In this document: piece after piece, positions 16,897 to 25,173 of the stretch
Position numbering within the stretch: position 1 is the first letter of the stretch
How the letters are laid out: each line of letters opens with the position of its first letter
DNA from: Paenibacillus ihbetae
GTDB lineage: Bacteria > Bacillota > Bacilli > Paenibacillales > Paenibacillaceae
Direction: 5' to 3'
DNA length: 64,000 nt
Assembly: GCF_002741055.1 (NCBI RefSeq)
Contig: NZ_CP016809.1
Location: 3,264,501 to 3,328,500, forward strand
Notes under the pieces: generated by a model
Database searches by the model: none
The model's input: only the letters and a program-made list of their open reading frames with translations
Told to the model about the DNA's origin: nothing
Program-made: the position numbers and the translations under genes

Positions 16897-17751
16897 CTAC
16901 GGTAGCTGCCTGTCCTGCTCAAGTAAACGCAATAATCTCTCTTCCGTACCTGAACCGGGCACCGGAACAAAGAAACACCAGTGCAGTGCCGGGTCATTAT
17001 CGATTACAGCCGCGGAATGGAGCTCAAACTCCATCTCCTGTGCGTTAGGAACACGGAATAAAGCGGTGGCTACACGTTTTTGTTTGATTTCATATAGCTC
17101 CCAGAAATGCACGAATTCCGGGCTTTCCCGCCTCAAGCGTTCGAACCGTTCCATATATAACGGGTTGTTCTTGTATAGATCGAAGCCTGCCCGCAGAACA
17201 GCTACAGCGTAACGGGCAAAGCCTTCCCAATTCACCAGTCTGTTGCGGTAATCCGGCTTTAAAAACATAATGTCCATCATATTCCGTTCGTTGTCCGGCA
17301 GACTGCCGAAATCGGCTACGATCAGTTCTGCCGCTCGATTCCAGGCGATAATATCCGTACCTTCGTCTGTGATAAAAGAAGGATAATGCAGTTGATTTAC
17401 GATTTTCTGCAGAACTCCCGTATCCGGCCCACCGTTATTTGGCACTGTGACGACGCTCGTCACATCTACATTGGCCAGATCGAATAGATGCTTCTGCTCG
17501 TCTTCGTCAAGCTGAAGCGCTTTGCTGATACTTAGCAGCACTTCCGGCGAAGGATTAACCTCCTTGCCTTGCTCCAGCCAGGCATAGTAAGTCACGCTTA
17601 TATTGGCAAGATAAGAGACTTCTTCTCTTCGAAGTCCCGGAGTGCGTCTTCGTCCGGGCAGCGGCTGGATCCCTGCCTCTGAAGGCTGTAACCGTTCTCT
17701 GCGCGATTTAAGGAAGTCACCCAATGCGGACGGAGAATGATTCTTTTTCAA
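16897..17751 (-). CDS. XRE-type regulator with MmyB-like ligand domain
   Basis: DNA-binding regulator of about 284 aa. The N-terminal HTH (LRREEVSYLANISVTYYAWL, then EQGKEVNPSPEVL; about residues 45-85) is joined to a C-terminal MmyB-like domain (WNRAAELIVADF, NWEGFARYAVAVLRAGFDLY) as in many actinobacterial and bacilli regulators. GAGGTG lies 6 nt before a TTG at 17751, preferred over GTG 17760, which overlaps the site. The SDR downstream on the same strand is the likely target. Confidence 0.87.
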   Translation of the reverse strand: MKKNHSPSALGDFLKSRRERLQPSEAGIQPLPGRRRTPGLRREEVSYLANISVTYYAWLEQGKEVNPSPEVLLSISKALQLDEDEQKHLFDLANVDVTSVVTVPNNGGPDTGVLQKIVNQLHYPSFITDEGTDIIAWNRAAELIVADFGSLPDNERNMMDIMFLKPDYRNRLVNWEGFARYAVAVLRAGFDLYKNNPLYMERFERLRRESPEFVHFWELYEIKQKRVATALFRVPNAQEMEFELHSAAVIDNDPALHWCFFVPVPGSGTEERLLRLLEQDRQLP

Positions 17752-18004
17752 ATGGGTCACCTCATTTACTTATCTATTTACTCATAGGGAAGATGCAAAT
17801 TGCTAGTACCACATGGACCAAAAGAACGTTATATATGATTATTATAATCTCTGTTGAATGCCGTTTCTACAAAAGAGAAACACAACGAGCACAGAGGCTG
17901 TTAATCCCGCTAATAGTATAAACATGATGTGGTTGACTTCCCCCCACCGACAGTACAATGAAGATAATTTACGTCAGAGACGCTTAAATTAGGAGGTTGG
18001 CTTC

Positions 18005-18802
18005 TTGAACAAATATATATATCGAAATAAGCTGGCAGTAGTCACTGGTGCTTCATCTGGAATCGGGAAAGCGTATGCCAAAGAACTGGCGGCACGAGGA
18101 AGTCATGTCGTTCTGGCAGCGCGCTCCAAGGACAAGCTGGATGCAATGGCAAGGGAAATCAACCGCCAGTACGGCGTACAGGCTTATGCGCTCGCTTGCG
18201 ATTTGTCCAAAGCGAATGCCCCGCGTCAGCTGGCCGAACAAATATCCCAACTGGGCTTGTCGGTCGATATTCTCATCAACAACGCAGGCGTTGGCACTTA
18301 TGGCCGTTTCGAGGAAATAGACCCGGAGCGCGAGCAGGAGGAGATTCTGTTGAATACGGCTGCGTTAGTCGATCTTACGCATCGGCTGCTGCCCGATATG
18401 CTGAGGAGAAAGGATGGAGTCATCGTTAACGTAGCTTCGATGGCTGCGTTCATGCCTTGTGCATATTCTGCAGTTTATGGGGGTACCAAGGCATTTGTAT
18501 TGTCCTTCTCTGAGGCGCTATGGGCGGAGACGCGCGGGCGTGGTATGCGCGTGCTCGCACTGTGCCCGGGTGCAACAGAGACGGGATTTTTCGATGCGGT
18601 CGGCAGCGAGGAGATGGGAGCAGGTCAGAAGCTCTCGACCCCGGAAAAGGTTGTACAGGCCGGATTCCGCGGAATTGACCAGGGGCGCAGCTATATCATC
18701 GATGGCCGTAGCAATTACTTTATGGCTCTAATGATCCGACTTTTCAGCAGGCGCAGGGTGGCTTTAATCATGGAACGTATGTCAAAACCAAAAAGGCACT
18801 GA
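18005..18802 (+). CDS. Short-chain dehydrogenase (DltE-like)
   Basis: 265-aa SDR with TGASSGIG (about residues 15-22), NNAGVG, catalytic SMAAF...YGGTK and PGATET. The basic C-terminus (RLFSRRRVALIMERMSKPKRH) suggests membrane association, as in DltE/YqjQ-type SDRs. It starts at TTG 18005 with AGGAGG 9 nt upstream. Possible promoter elements TTGACT (17933) and TACAAT (17954) are only 15 bp apart. A terminator follows at 18885. Confidence 0.88.
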   Translation: MNKYIYRNKLAVVTGASSGIGKAYAKELAARGSHVVLAARSKDKLDAMAREINRQYGVQAYALACDLSKANAPRQLAEQISQLGLSVDILINNAGVGTYGRFEEIDPEREQEEILLNTAALVDLTHRLLPDMLRRKDGVIVNVASMAAFMPCAYSAVYGGTKAFVLSFSEALWAETRGRGMRVLALCPGATETGFFDAVGSEEMGAGQKLSTPEKVVQAGFRGIDQGRSYIIDGRSNYFMALMIRLFSRRRVALIMERMSKPKRH

Positions 18803-18884
18803 TAGCGGGATCCGGTTCTTGACTTAGAGTCTCGATGCACTTGAAGATCACCAACAGTAAATCATATAGATATCATTTAACCAT

Positions 18885-18926
18885 AAAACTCTTCATGGAG
18901 ACTGGTCTTTCCAAGAAGAGTTTTTC
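18885..18926 (+). terminator. Terminator after the SDR gene
   Basis: AAAACTCTTC pairs with GAAGAGTTTT; the loop can form a second TGGA/TCCA stem, and TTTTTC follows. Confidence 0.8.
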
Positions 18927-19302
18927 GCCGTTAGGCCTGTTAAGCTGTGAGGCCAAAGGGCGTTCGCTTATGAAACAATGCATTTAGTTCGCTAATTCCG
19001 CTTTCCCCCATTCGAATAGATCTCCCTGCTCTTCCCGTGATGCAATGCATATGTTTTTCAACCGCCCTCCGTCTGTTCATCGGTGACCTACTCGATCAGC
19101 ACCCCTCTAAGAGATTGTACTGAATAATTTGCCGTCTTCGTACATTACAAGTGGAAAACAAGGCTTTCCCAGTGTTGTATACCGGTAAATATTATATTCT
19201 TTTTCATCATTTCAAGGTCGATGATGTTATTATTTTTGATGCTGCTGTCACAAATTGAGCTGCATTGGTGTTTTAAGAGTGTAGGCAGGAGGAGGTAAGT
19301 TT
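18927..19302. other. Gap before the ECF sigma gene
   Basis: No gene seen. G+C falls towards the right. I could not define an ECF-type promoter by eye. Confidence 0.4.
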
Positions 19303-19881
19303 TTGGATAGTCATTACAGAGAGTATAAATCAAACACAGAAGAAATTGAGATGCTGGTTGAAAGGACTAAGCTTGGTGATAAGGAAGCTTTCGCTTCAAT
19401 TATAAGAAACTTTGAAAAACCAATGTATATCTATTGTTACCATATACTCAAAAACAAGGAAGAAGCCGAGGATGCTCTACAAGAAATATTTATTAAAGTG
19501 TATGAACAGATACATAAGTATCGTCCAAATATGAGTTTCTCGGCATGGCTGTACAAAATTGCCTACAATTACAGTCTGAATCAAATCCGCAGCAAAAAAA
19601 GGTGGTTTCGTTTTATAGATCGTTATAAATATGATCAGCCTGAGACCTCGACTCAGCAAATAGACAGTCAAACGACACTGAAGGATTTTCTAAATTCACT
19701 GACGATCGAAGAGAGACATATATTAGTTCTCCGGGCGATTCATCGATATAACTTCAACGAGATTAGTGAAATCATGAATATGAAACCGGCAACCGTGCGC
19801 AAAAAGTATGAACGCCTTCGCAAAAAACTGCAGACGAAGGAAGTTAATGAAGGAGGAACAGTGAATGCGTCGATCACCTAA
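19303..19881 (+). CDS. ECF sigma factor
   Basis: 192-aa RNA polymerase sigma factor of the extracytoplasmic-function type. Region 2 (about residues 20-95: YCYHILKNKEEAEDALQEIF, then the melting segment SFSAWLYKIAYNYSLNQIRS) and region 4 (about 125-180: LTIEERHILVLRAIHRYNFN, then EISEIMNMKPATVRKKYERL) are complete. It starts at TTG 19303 with AGGAGG 8 nt upstream. It overlaps the next gene by 17 bp, as is usual for sigma/anti-sigma pairs. The codon choice is AT-rich compared with the neighbouring housekeeping genes. Confidence 0.92.
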   Translation: MDSHYREYKSNTEEIEMLVERTKLGDKEAFASIIRNFEKPMYIYCYHILKNKEEAEDALQEIFIKVYEQIHKYRPNMSFSAWLYKIAYNYSLNQIRSKKRWFRFIDRYKYDQPETSTQQIDSQTTLKDFLNSLTIEERHILVLRAIHRYNFNEISEIMNMKPATVRKKYERLRKKLQTKEVNEGGTVNASIT

Positions 19882-20926
19882 TCCATCTAAAATCGCAAGT
19901 ATTCACCAAGTGGAGCAAATGATTCGGGATACGGAGACGCCAGAGTACAGCATGAGTCAACGGATTGTCGAAAAACTTGAATCCAAAAGCATGCCACCAC
20001 AAAAACCGATCTTCACAAGAAGAGTGGGAGTCATCGCAGCGGCGTTGGTTGCTTTTTGTGTGTCTCTAACTCCTGTCATGGCTCAAGCCATAGAGCGGCT
20101 ATCTTTGTTTGAATATATTAATCCGTTTGCCAAAGAAATGAAAAGTAGTCCAAATGAGAAGGTGGATACCATTTATTCACGAGATTTGGATGGGAATAAG
20201 AAATTTCATACGGGGATGATTCCCTTTGAGGACATTGAGGACCAGGAGTTTAAAAGCCAGCTGCAAAAGGTTTGGGATGAGATTTTCCCTCAAGGAGAAG
20301 GAATTAATGATGTGATTATGTACGAATATAAACCGAACACATTTCACATAGAGGCGCGAAACGAAAATAATTCCGTCGAATTTGACCAAGGTAAATGGTA
20401 TTATGCGCAGCAAACGATTGAAGAGGAGCAGGTTCCAGATGCAACAAAGGATGCAGCGGACCAAGCTTTTCATAAAGTTGGGGATTTTAAAGAAAGTGAA
20501 CGGTCAGTAAGTCAAATGATCTTAAGACCCGATCAAAATCCGGTGTATAAGTTCGTGTATCATACACACAAGGGTTCTATCCTCATTGATGTACAAAAAA
20601 ATACGAATCAGATCACAAGAGTTGTTGCTTTTCCGCTGTCGGATCAACTTAATCAATTGGATGATAAAAATAAATATCATGACTTAGTTGAGAAAACAAA
20701 AGCAATTGAGCTGGACAAGATTCATGAGGAAGCAGTGAAGCAAGCTAAGGCATGGATGAATTTGGATTTGGCTGATTATAACGTAGCCAAACTTGAATCA
20801 CGGTTTGATACATTAACGTTCACAAAAGAGGGTTCTCCAGACGTGACTGCGTTGTTTACCTCTAAAGGAACGATCTATTCTATTAAAATTGAGCTAAAGC
20901 AATTATCTGAAAAAGGTACGGACTAA
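19865..20926 (+). CDS. Putative anti-sigma factor with exported sensor-like domain
   Basis: 353 aa. A cytoplasmic N-terminus of about 50 aa, one membrane helix (about 52-72, GVIAAALVAFCVSLTPVMAQ), and an exported part of ~280 aa. No HxxxCxxC zinc anti-sigma motif is visible. The overlap with the sigma gene and the topology make it the likely sigma partner. The exported part matches the two following proteins: a W-E-x-x-F-P segment (VWDEIFPQGE against SWEALFPGEE), YKFVYHTHKGS against YQYKYKSKTMN, and AVKQAKAWMNLDL against AVKDAKTMLNLDL plus FTKEGSPDVTA. AAGGAGG lies 8 nt upstream. Confidence 0.75.
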   Translation: MRRSPNPSKIASIHQVEQMIRDTETPEYSMSQRIVEKLESKSMPPQKPIFTRRVGVIAAALVAFCVSLTPVMAQAIERLSLFEYINPFAKEMKSSPNEKVDTIYSRDLDGNKKFHTGMIPFEDIEDQEFKSQLQKVWDEIFPQGEGINDVIMYEYKPNTFHIEARNENNSVEFDQGKWYYAQQTIEEEQVPDATKDAADQAFHKVGDFKESERSVSQMILRPDQNPVYKFVYHTHKGSILIDVQKNTNQITRVVAFPLSDQLNQLDDKNKYHDLVEKTKAIELDKIHEEAVKQAKAWMNLDLADYNVAKLESRFDTLTFTKEGSPDVTALFTSKGTIYSIKIELKQLSEKGTD

Positions 20927-21120
20927 TCAGAAGGTGCAGGGTTTAAGCTGAATTAAATGGCAAAAGCTGTCCTGCCTGGCAGGTTGAAGGTGCTGCTCTG
21001 CCCGTCTAAGGCAGAGAGAGGGGGTGATGACTACTGGTCTTCTATAGATTTATTTCATCGTGACTGAAGCATTCCATTAAAAAGCTGTGGGTAATAAAAT
21101 TATAAAGGAGTTTATTCGTA

Positions 21121-22193
21121 TGAACAAAAAAATAATTTTTCCTATCATCGGAGCAGCCTTGTTATCGGGAAGTCTGCTTGGATATGATACACCGATTCAG
21201 GATAATTCTCTTAACAACGAGAATGTGAACATTAAGCAAGATGCTAAATCTGAGCAGACGCTTATGCAAAAGGCCCAGGGTAAGCTTAAAGAATTGACAG
21301 GAAATACGTATACGTTGATTCAAGGAACTGCTGCAAAAGAATCTATCCATTTAAAAAGAGAGAACTTCAAGGACGATATCATCGCCTATAAAGCTAACGG
21401 AAAGCTCGAAATGATCAGTATTAAAATCAATTATGAAGATTTAAACGGTGGGAAATATCAAACCAAACTGAAGGAATCGTGGGAAGCTTTGTTCCCAGGG
21501 GAAGAACCGAAGTATGTGAATATCTCAGAGTCAATCTACTATGTGGGCACCATCTCATCGAATGCTATACAAAATAAGCAGATTTATATGCAACAGAATG
21601 GCGAGGCTTATGGCGTAAATTATGCTCCTGACGATGCCCCGGCAAGCGTGCAGAAGGAGGCTGATCTGGTTCTGTCCAAGCTTACCGATGGAAAGGTCAA
21701 GCAGGGTGCTAAGTTGGATCGTATGTATGTCCTTGATGGCAAACCCAATGTGTATCAATATAAGTATAAATCAAAAACGATGAACGTGACCTTTGCCATT
21801 GAAGAACAAACCCTGGAACTGCTCCAAGCAGATGTAAATCATACCGATGGTAAAGGGGTAGACGGTTATGAAGAATTCCAGAAAAGAGAAAAAGAAAAAA
21901 GTGAAAAGATTAAGAAGTTGACGTTAGACACTTTGATGAAGAACGCAGTGAAAGACGCAAAAACGATGCTTAACCTGGATTTGAAAGGGTATAAGGCAGC
22001 AAGAGGGGCGAATGCATGGGATGAGGATTATATGACGTTCACCAAAGAAGGGGCTCCTTCAGTTACTGCTAGATTTAATAAAGACGGATCGTTTAGCAGC
22101 TTTACCATTGATAAGTATAATCAGACAATCGATTTTTACGGAATGACCATCGCTGGTCCCCCAAATGAAGAACCCAAATTGTTAATTGACTGA
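21121..22193 (+). CDS. Exported protein, paralogue of the anti-sigma sensor domain; lipobox lost
   Basis: 357 aa. The signal peptide MNKKIIFPIIGAALLSGSLL is followed by GY where the next gene has GC, so the lipobox cysteine is replaced by Y22 (TAT). The mature part is near-identical in layout to the product of the gene at 22273: ELTGNTYTLIQGTA, YEDLNGGKYQTK, VNYAPDDAPASV, AVKDAKTMLNLDLKGY. Start ATG 21121 has AAAGGAG upstream; a longer frame begins at 21087 without a site. With the cysteine gone it would be secreted or membrane-anchored rather than acylated. Confidence 0.8.
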
Positions 22194-22272
22194 TATGTAT
22201 GGAAAAGCAGCTTGGAGATGCACTTAAATTTCAGTATAACCATGAGGTAGCCAAAGAAAGGAATTCATCGAT

Positions 22273-23346
22273 ATGAACAAAAAGAAAATTTTCTCTATAC
22301 TCGGGGTAGCCTTATTATCAGGAAGTTTGCTGGGATGCCAAACACCCGTTGAGGCAGATTCGCCTAACAAAGTAAATATCAATGCTTCACAGAACGTTAA
22401 GGCGGATCAGAAGCTTATGCAGCAGGCTCAGGATAAACTGAAAGAGCTAACAGGAAATACCTATAAGTTAATTCAGGGAACAGCCATGAAAGATTTAGTG
22501 AGTTTTAAAAGAGAGAATTTCAAATATGATGTTATTACTTATAAAAAGAATGGAAAGCTTGAAAGCATCAATATTAACGTCAACTATGAAGATTTAAATG
22601 GCGGAAAATATCAAACTGAGCTGGGGAAAACGTGGGAAGCTTTGTTCCCAGGGGAAGCACCAAAGTATGTGAGTATCTCAGAGTCAAACTACAGTGTGGG
22701 TACGATCTCATCGAATGCCAAGCAAAATAAACAAGTTTATATGACAGAGAAGGAGCAGGCTCATGGTGTGAATTATGCTCCTGATGATGCCCCGGCAAGC
22801 GTGGAGAAGAAGGCTGCTCAGGTATTATCCAAGCTCACCAATGGAAAGGTTAAGCAGGGGGCTAAGTTGGATCGTGTGTTTGTCCGTGATGGCAAACCGA
22901 ATGTGTATCAATATAAGTATAAATCCAAAACGATGAATGCGAGCTTTGCCATTGAAGAAAAAACGCTGGAACTGCTTCAAGCAGGCGTATATCATAGTAA
23001 TGGTAAAAGCATAGATAATTACAAAGAATTCCAAAATAATGAAAAAGAAAAAGATGCAAAGATCAAGAAGCTGACATTGGATACATTAATGAAGAATGCA
23101 GTGAAAGATGCAAAAACGATGCTAAATCTGGATTTGAAAGGATATAAGGGAGCAAGAGGAACAAATGCATGGGACAAGGATCAAATGACGTTCACCAAAA
23201 AAGGGGCTCCCACAGTCATTGCCACAGTGGATGCAGACGGATCGTTTAACGAATTTATAGTAGAGAAGAATGGCCAGCATCTCAGTTTCGGCGGAAACAC
23301 GATCGTAGGGCCTGCAAATGAGGAACCAAAAGTATTAATCAACTAA
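22273..23346 (+). CDS. Lipoprotein, paralogue of the anti-sigma sensor domain
   Basis: 357-aa lipoprotein with lipobox LLGC (C22). It is a tandem duplicate of the preceding gene and shares its exported domain with the putative anti-sigma factor at 19865. Start ATG 22273 follows AAAGGAATT. Function unknown; its location with an ECF sigma pair suggests it is either part of the sensing device or a main target of the sigma factor. G+C is low and lysine codons are AAA-rich, unlike flanking SDR genes. Confidence 0.82.
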   Translation: MNKKKIFSILGVALLSGSLLGCQTPVEADSPNKVNINASQNVKADQKLMQQAQDKLKELTGNTYKLIQGTAMKDLVSFKRENFKYDVITYKKNGKLESININVNYEDLNGGKYQTELGKTWEALFPGEAPKYVSISESNYSVGTISSNAKQNKQVYMTEKEQAHGVNYAPDDAPASVEKKAAQVLSKLTNGKVKQGAKLDRVFVRDGKPNVYQYKYKSKTMNASFAIEEKTLELLQAGVYHSNGKSIDNYKEFQNNEKEKDAKIKKLTLDTLMKNAVKDAKTMLNLDLKGYKGARGTNAWDKDQMTFTKKGAPTVIATVDADGSFNEFIVEKNGQHLSFGGNTIVGPANEEPKVLIN

Positions 23347-23402
23347 TTCTAAATGTGGAAATCTTGATATTTTTGAAATCGGCACAAAAACTTGAAGCAG
23401 GC

Positions 23403-23433
23403 GAGCGGATGTCATAAGTAGGGAAAGTTTTTT
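23403..23433 (+). repeat. Degenerate rlmH-end-like copy
   Basis: Reads GAGCGGATGTCATAAGTAGG then GAAAGTTTTTT; compared with the rlmH end it keeps GA.C.G, CATAA.TA, GG.AAGTT.TT in order. It lies in the intergenic gap between the lipoprotein gene and the next module. Confidence 0.45.
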
Positions 23434-23440
23434 GGCGAAT

Positions 23441-23485
23441 CAATAATGGATGCTTTTTTGTTAATAAAGAATGCATCCATTATTG
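23441..23485. terminator. Perfect 13-bp inverted repeat, possible terminator
   Basis: CAATAATGGATGC and GCATCCATTATTG are perfect arms around a 19-nt loop that starts with TTTTTT. It stands between converging genes (lipoprotein rightward, SDR leftward) and may stop transcription from both. Confidence 0.6.
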
Positions 23486-23556
23486 AAGCCAATTTGCGTC
23501 ACGACAACTGTAGATTGGCTGATCAGCGTTATGGGAGTAGTTTCTTATACAAGTGG

Positions 23557-24321
23557 TTATTCAACGGTGTTTTTCGTTGCTTTATACATATTTTCTGTGT
23601 ATTTGTCGATTTCGTCTCGTGACATGCGCAAGCGGGCCACAGAAGAACCATATCCAATTTCCATTGTTCCTTTTGCTAATTCGTCGAAGATTCCATCCGC
23701 GAAGGCGTTTAACGGCTCGCCATGCGTATGCAATCCCGCACCGCCTAAATCTGTATTTACTGCCGGGGGAGCGACTTCGATAACTTCGACAGACGTATCG
23801 GACAGCTGATGCCTTAGACTCATCGTAAACGAATGAAGTGCCGCTTTCGTTGCTGAATAGATCGGAGCTATCGCTAAAGGTGTAAAAGCTAACCCAGATG
23901 TTACGTTAATAATGGTGGTCGCCGATTCTTTATTTGCAAAAAACGGAGCAAAGAGCATAGAGAGATGGAGCGGTGCTTCAAGGTTCGTTATGATTTCTTT
24001 GTTATAATAGCTCCAATTGTTTGTCGCATCTGCTTTCAATACGTTAAAACGTTGCTGGATCCCTGCATTATTTACTAACACATTTACTTCTGGATAGTTT
24101 GTTGTTACCCAGTCAAACAATGCTGCACGCTCGGATTCCTTATTCAAATCGCTTACGCGGGTTATCAGGCTTGGAAGTTTTTCTTTCGCATGGTGAAGGG
24201 CATTTTCCCGCCGTCCAGTAACGATGACTTTATTTCCAGCCTTAATAAACCTTTCTGCAAAGGCTAATCCGATTCCAGCACTTCCACCTGTAATGAGAAT
24301 TGTATTCCCTGAAAGATTCAT
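23557..24321 (-). CDS. Short-chain dehydrogenase (DltE-like)
   Basis: 254-aa SDR with TGGSAGIG (about residues 11-18), NNAGIQ, S in TSGLAF and catalytic YSATK. Start MNLSGNTILITGG at 24321 overlaps the stop of the MerR frame by 4 nt (ATGA), so translation is coupled to it. It forms an operon with the upstream regulator, whose promoter with operator lies at 24735-24765. Confidence 0.9.
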   Translation of the reverse strand: MNLSGNTILITGGSAGIGLAFAERFIKAGNKVIVTGRRENALHHAKEKLPSLITRVSDLNKESERAALFDWVTTNYPEVNVLVNNAGIQQRFNVLKADATNNWSYYNKEIITNLEAPLHLSMLFAPFFANKESATTIINVTSGLAFTPLAIAPIYSATKAALHSFTMSLRHQLSDTSVEVIEVAPPAVNTDLGGAGLHTHGEPLNAFADGIFDELAKGTMEIGYGSSVARLRMSRDEIDKYTENMYKATKNTVE

Positions 24322-24693
24322 GATCGTTCCTCCCTGATTCGATTTGTATAGCGCTTTATTTTTTCATCAATACCTTGCAAGGAGTCTGTCATTAACGAAA
24401 TCTCATCCAGCACGGTCTGTTTGTGTTTTGTCATCATTTCAAGTCGACGTTCAATTGTGGTGTCCCCTTCTTGGATCCAATCCATGTACTGCTTAATTTC
24501 CCTTATTGGCATACGCGTATTCTTTAAGCAAATGACGGTTTGAAGGAGCGCCATTTGGACTTCTGAAAATAACCGCCTGCCTGCTTCATCACGCTCAATT
24601 CGTGGCAGGAGCCCTTTTTTTTTCGTAATAACGCAATGTTGATTCTGGAATATTGAATTTGGCTGAAACTTCGCTAATGGAACAATACTTCAT
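24318..24693 (-). pseudogene. MerR-family regulator, frameshifted at an A9 run
   Basis: From ATG 24693 (MKYCSISEVSAKFNIPESTL, RYYEKK) the MerR HTH is read normally until a run of nine A (24615-24623). There the frame shifts and ends 7 codons later. Reading eight A instead restores GLLPRIERDEAGRRLF, SEVQMALLQTVICLK and the rest to the stop at 24318, giving a 124-aa regulator. GGAGG lies 7 nt before the ATG. It could be a true mutation, a sequencing error, or a gene expressed by slippage on the A run. Confidence 0.8.
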
Positions 24694-24734
24694 TTGAAGG
24701 CCTCCAAATCTTACATTTCAATGTCGACAAGAAT

Positions 24735-24765
24735 AGGATACGACTTAAACCATGGTTTAAGTCAA
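24735..24765 (-). promoter_or_regulatory. MerR-type promoter with 22-bp perfect palindrome
   Basis: On the minus strand TTGACT (24765-24760) and TATCCT (24740-24735) are separated by 19 bp, the long spacer typical of MerR-activated promoters. A perfect 22-bp palindrome (24742-24763; half-site GACTTAAACCA) fills the spacer. It drives the merR-SDR operon. Confidence 0.85.
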
Positions 24766-24861
24766 CCGTTAGTTTTCATGCGTGCATATGCCGTTTTAGA
24801 CAGCGGTGAACCGGGTTGGTCCCACCTTAAATGCCCCAGTGCCGGATCTCCTTACATGTCG

Positions 24862-24891
24862 GCATATTCCAGATTGTTTTGTGTGATACTA
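24862..24891 (+). promoter_or_regulatory. Sigma-G-like promoter of splAB
   Basis: GCATA (24862-24866) and GATACTA (24885-24891) are 18 bp apart, matching forespore sigma-G promoters; splAB is known to be sigma-G dependent in B. subtilis. Confidence 0.65.
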
Positions 24892-24924
24892 ACCGAAACA
24901 TCAAGGATAGGGGTCAATGAAGTG

Positions 24925-25173
24925 ATGAATGAATATCAACCGGGACAGATTGTGTATGTAATCATTCGTAACCCGCATGTTCAGGGTGTCGCGAATGTCC
25001 AGGAAGCTGCCGTAGTGAATGATCCGGATTCGCCGGGAAATTATGCGCTATTTATTTATGAGACGTATTATCCATTGAACGATGAGGTTGCGGTGTACCC
25101 GACAGCAAGTGAAGCTGAGCACGCCTATAGAGAGGCATTCGGTTTATCTGACATGGGGGCGTATTATGGTTAA
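24925..25173 (+). CDS. splA: SplA, transcriptional regulator of the spl operon
   Basis: 82-aa protein: MNEYQPGQIVYVIIRNPH, then VQGVANVQEAAVV and ALFIYETYYPLNDE. These match SplA, a TRAP-like small protein that represses splAB by an RNA mechanism in B. subtilis. ATG 24925 is chosen; an in-frame GTG directly precedes it, and the longer open frame upstream overlaps the promoter. It overlaps splB by 8 nt, so the two are coupled. Confidence 0.88.
   Translation: MNEYQPGQIVYVIIRNPHVQGVANVQEAAVVNDPDSPGNYALFIYETYYPLNDEVAVYPTASEAEHAYREAFGLSDMGAYYG

Noticed and set aside
16700..17212. 170-aa plus-strand frame over the XRE and SDR genes
   Set aside because: Antisense shadow of two well-supported genes.
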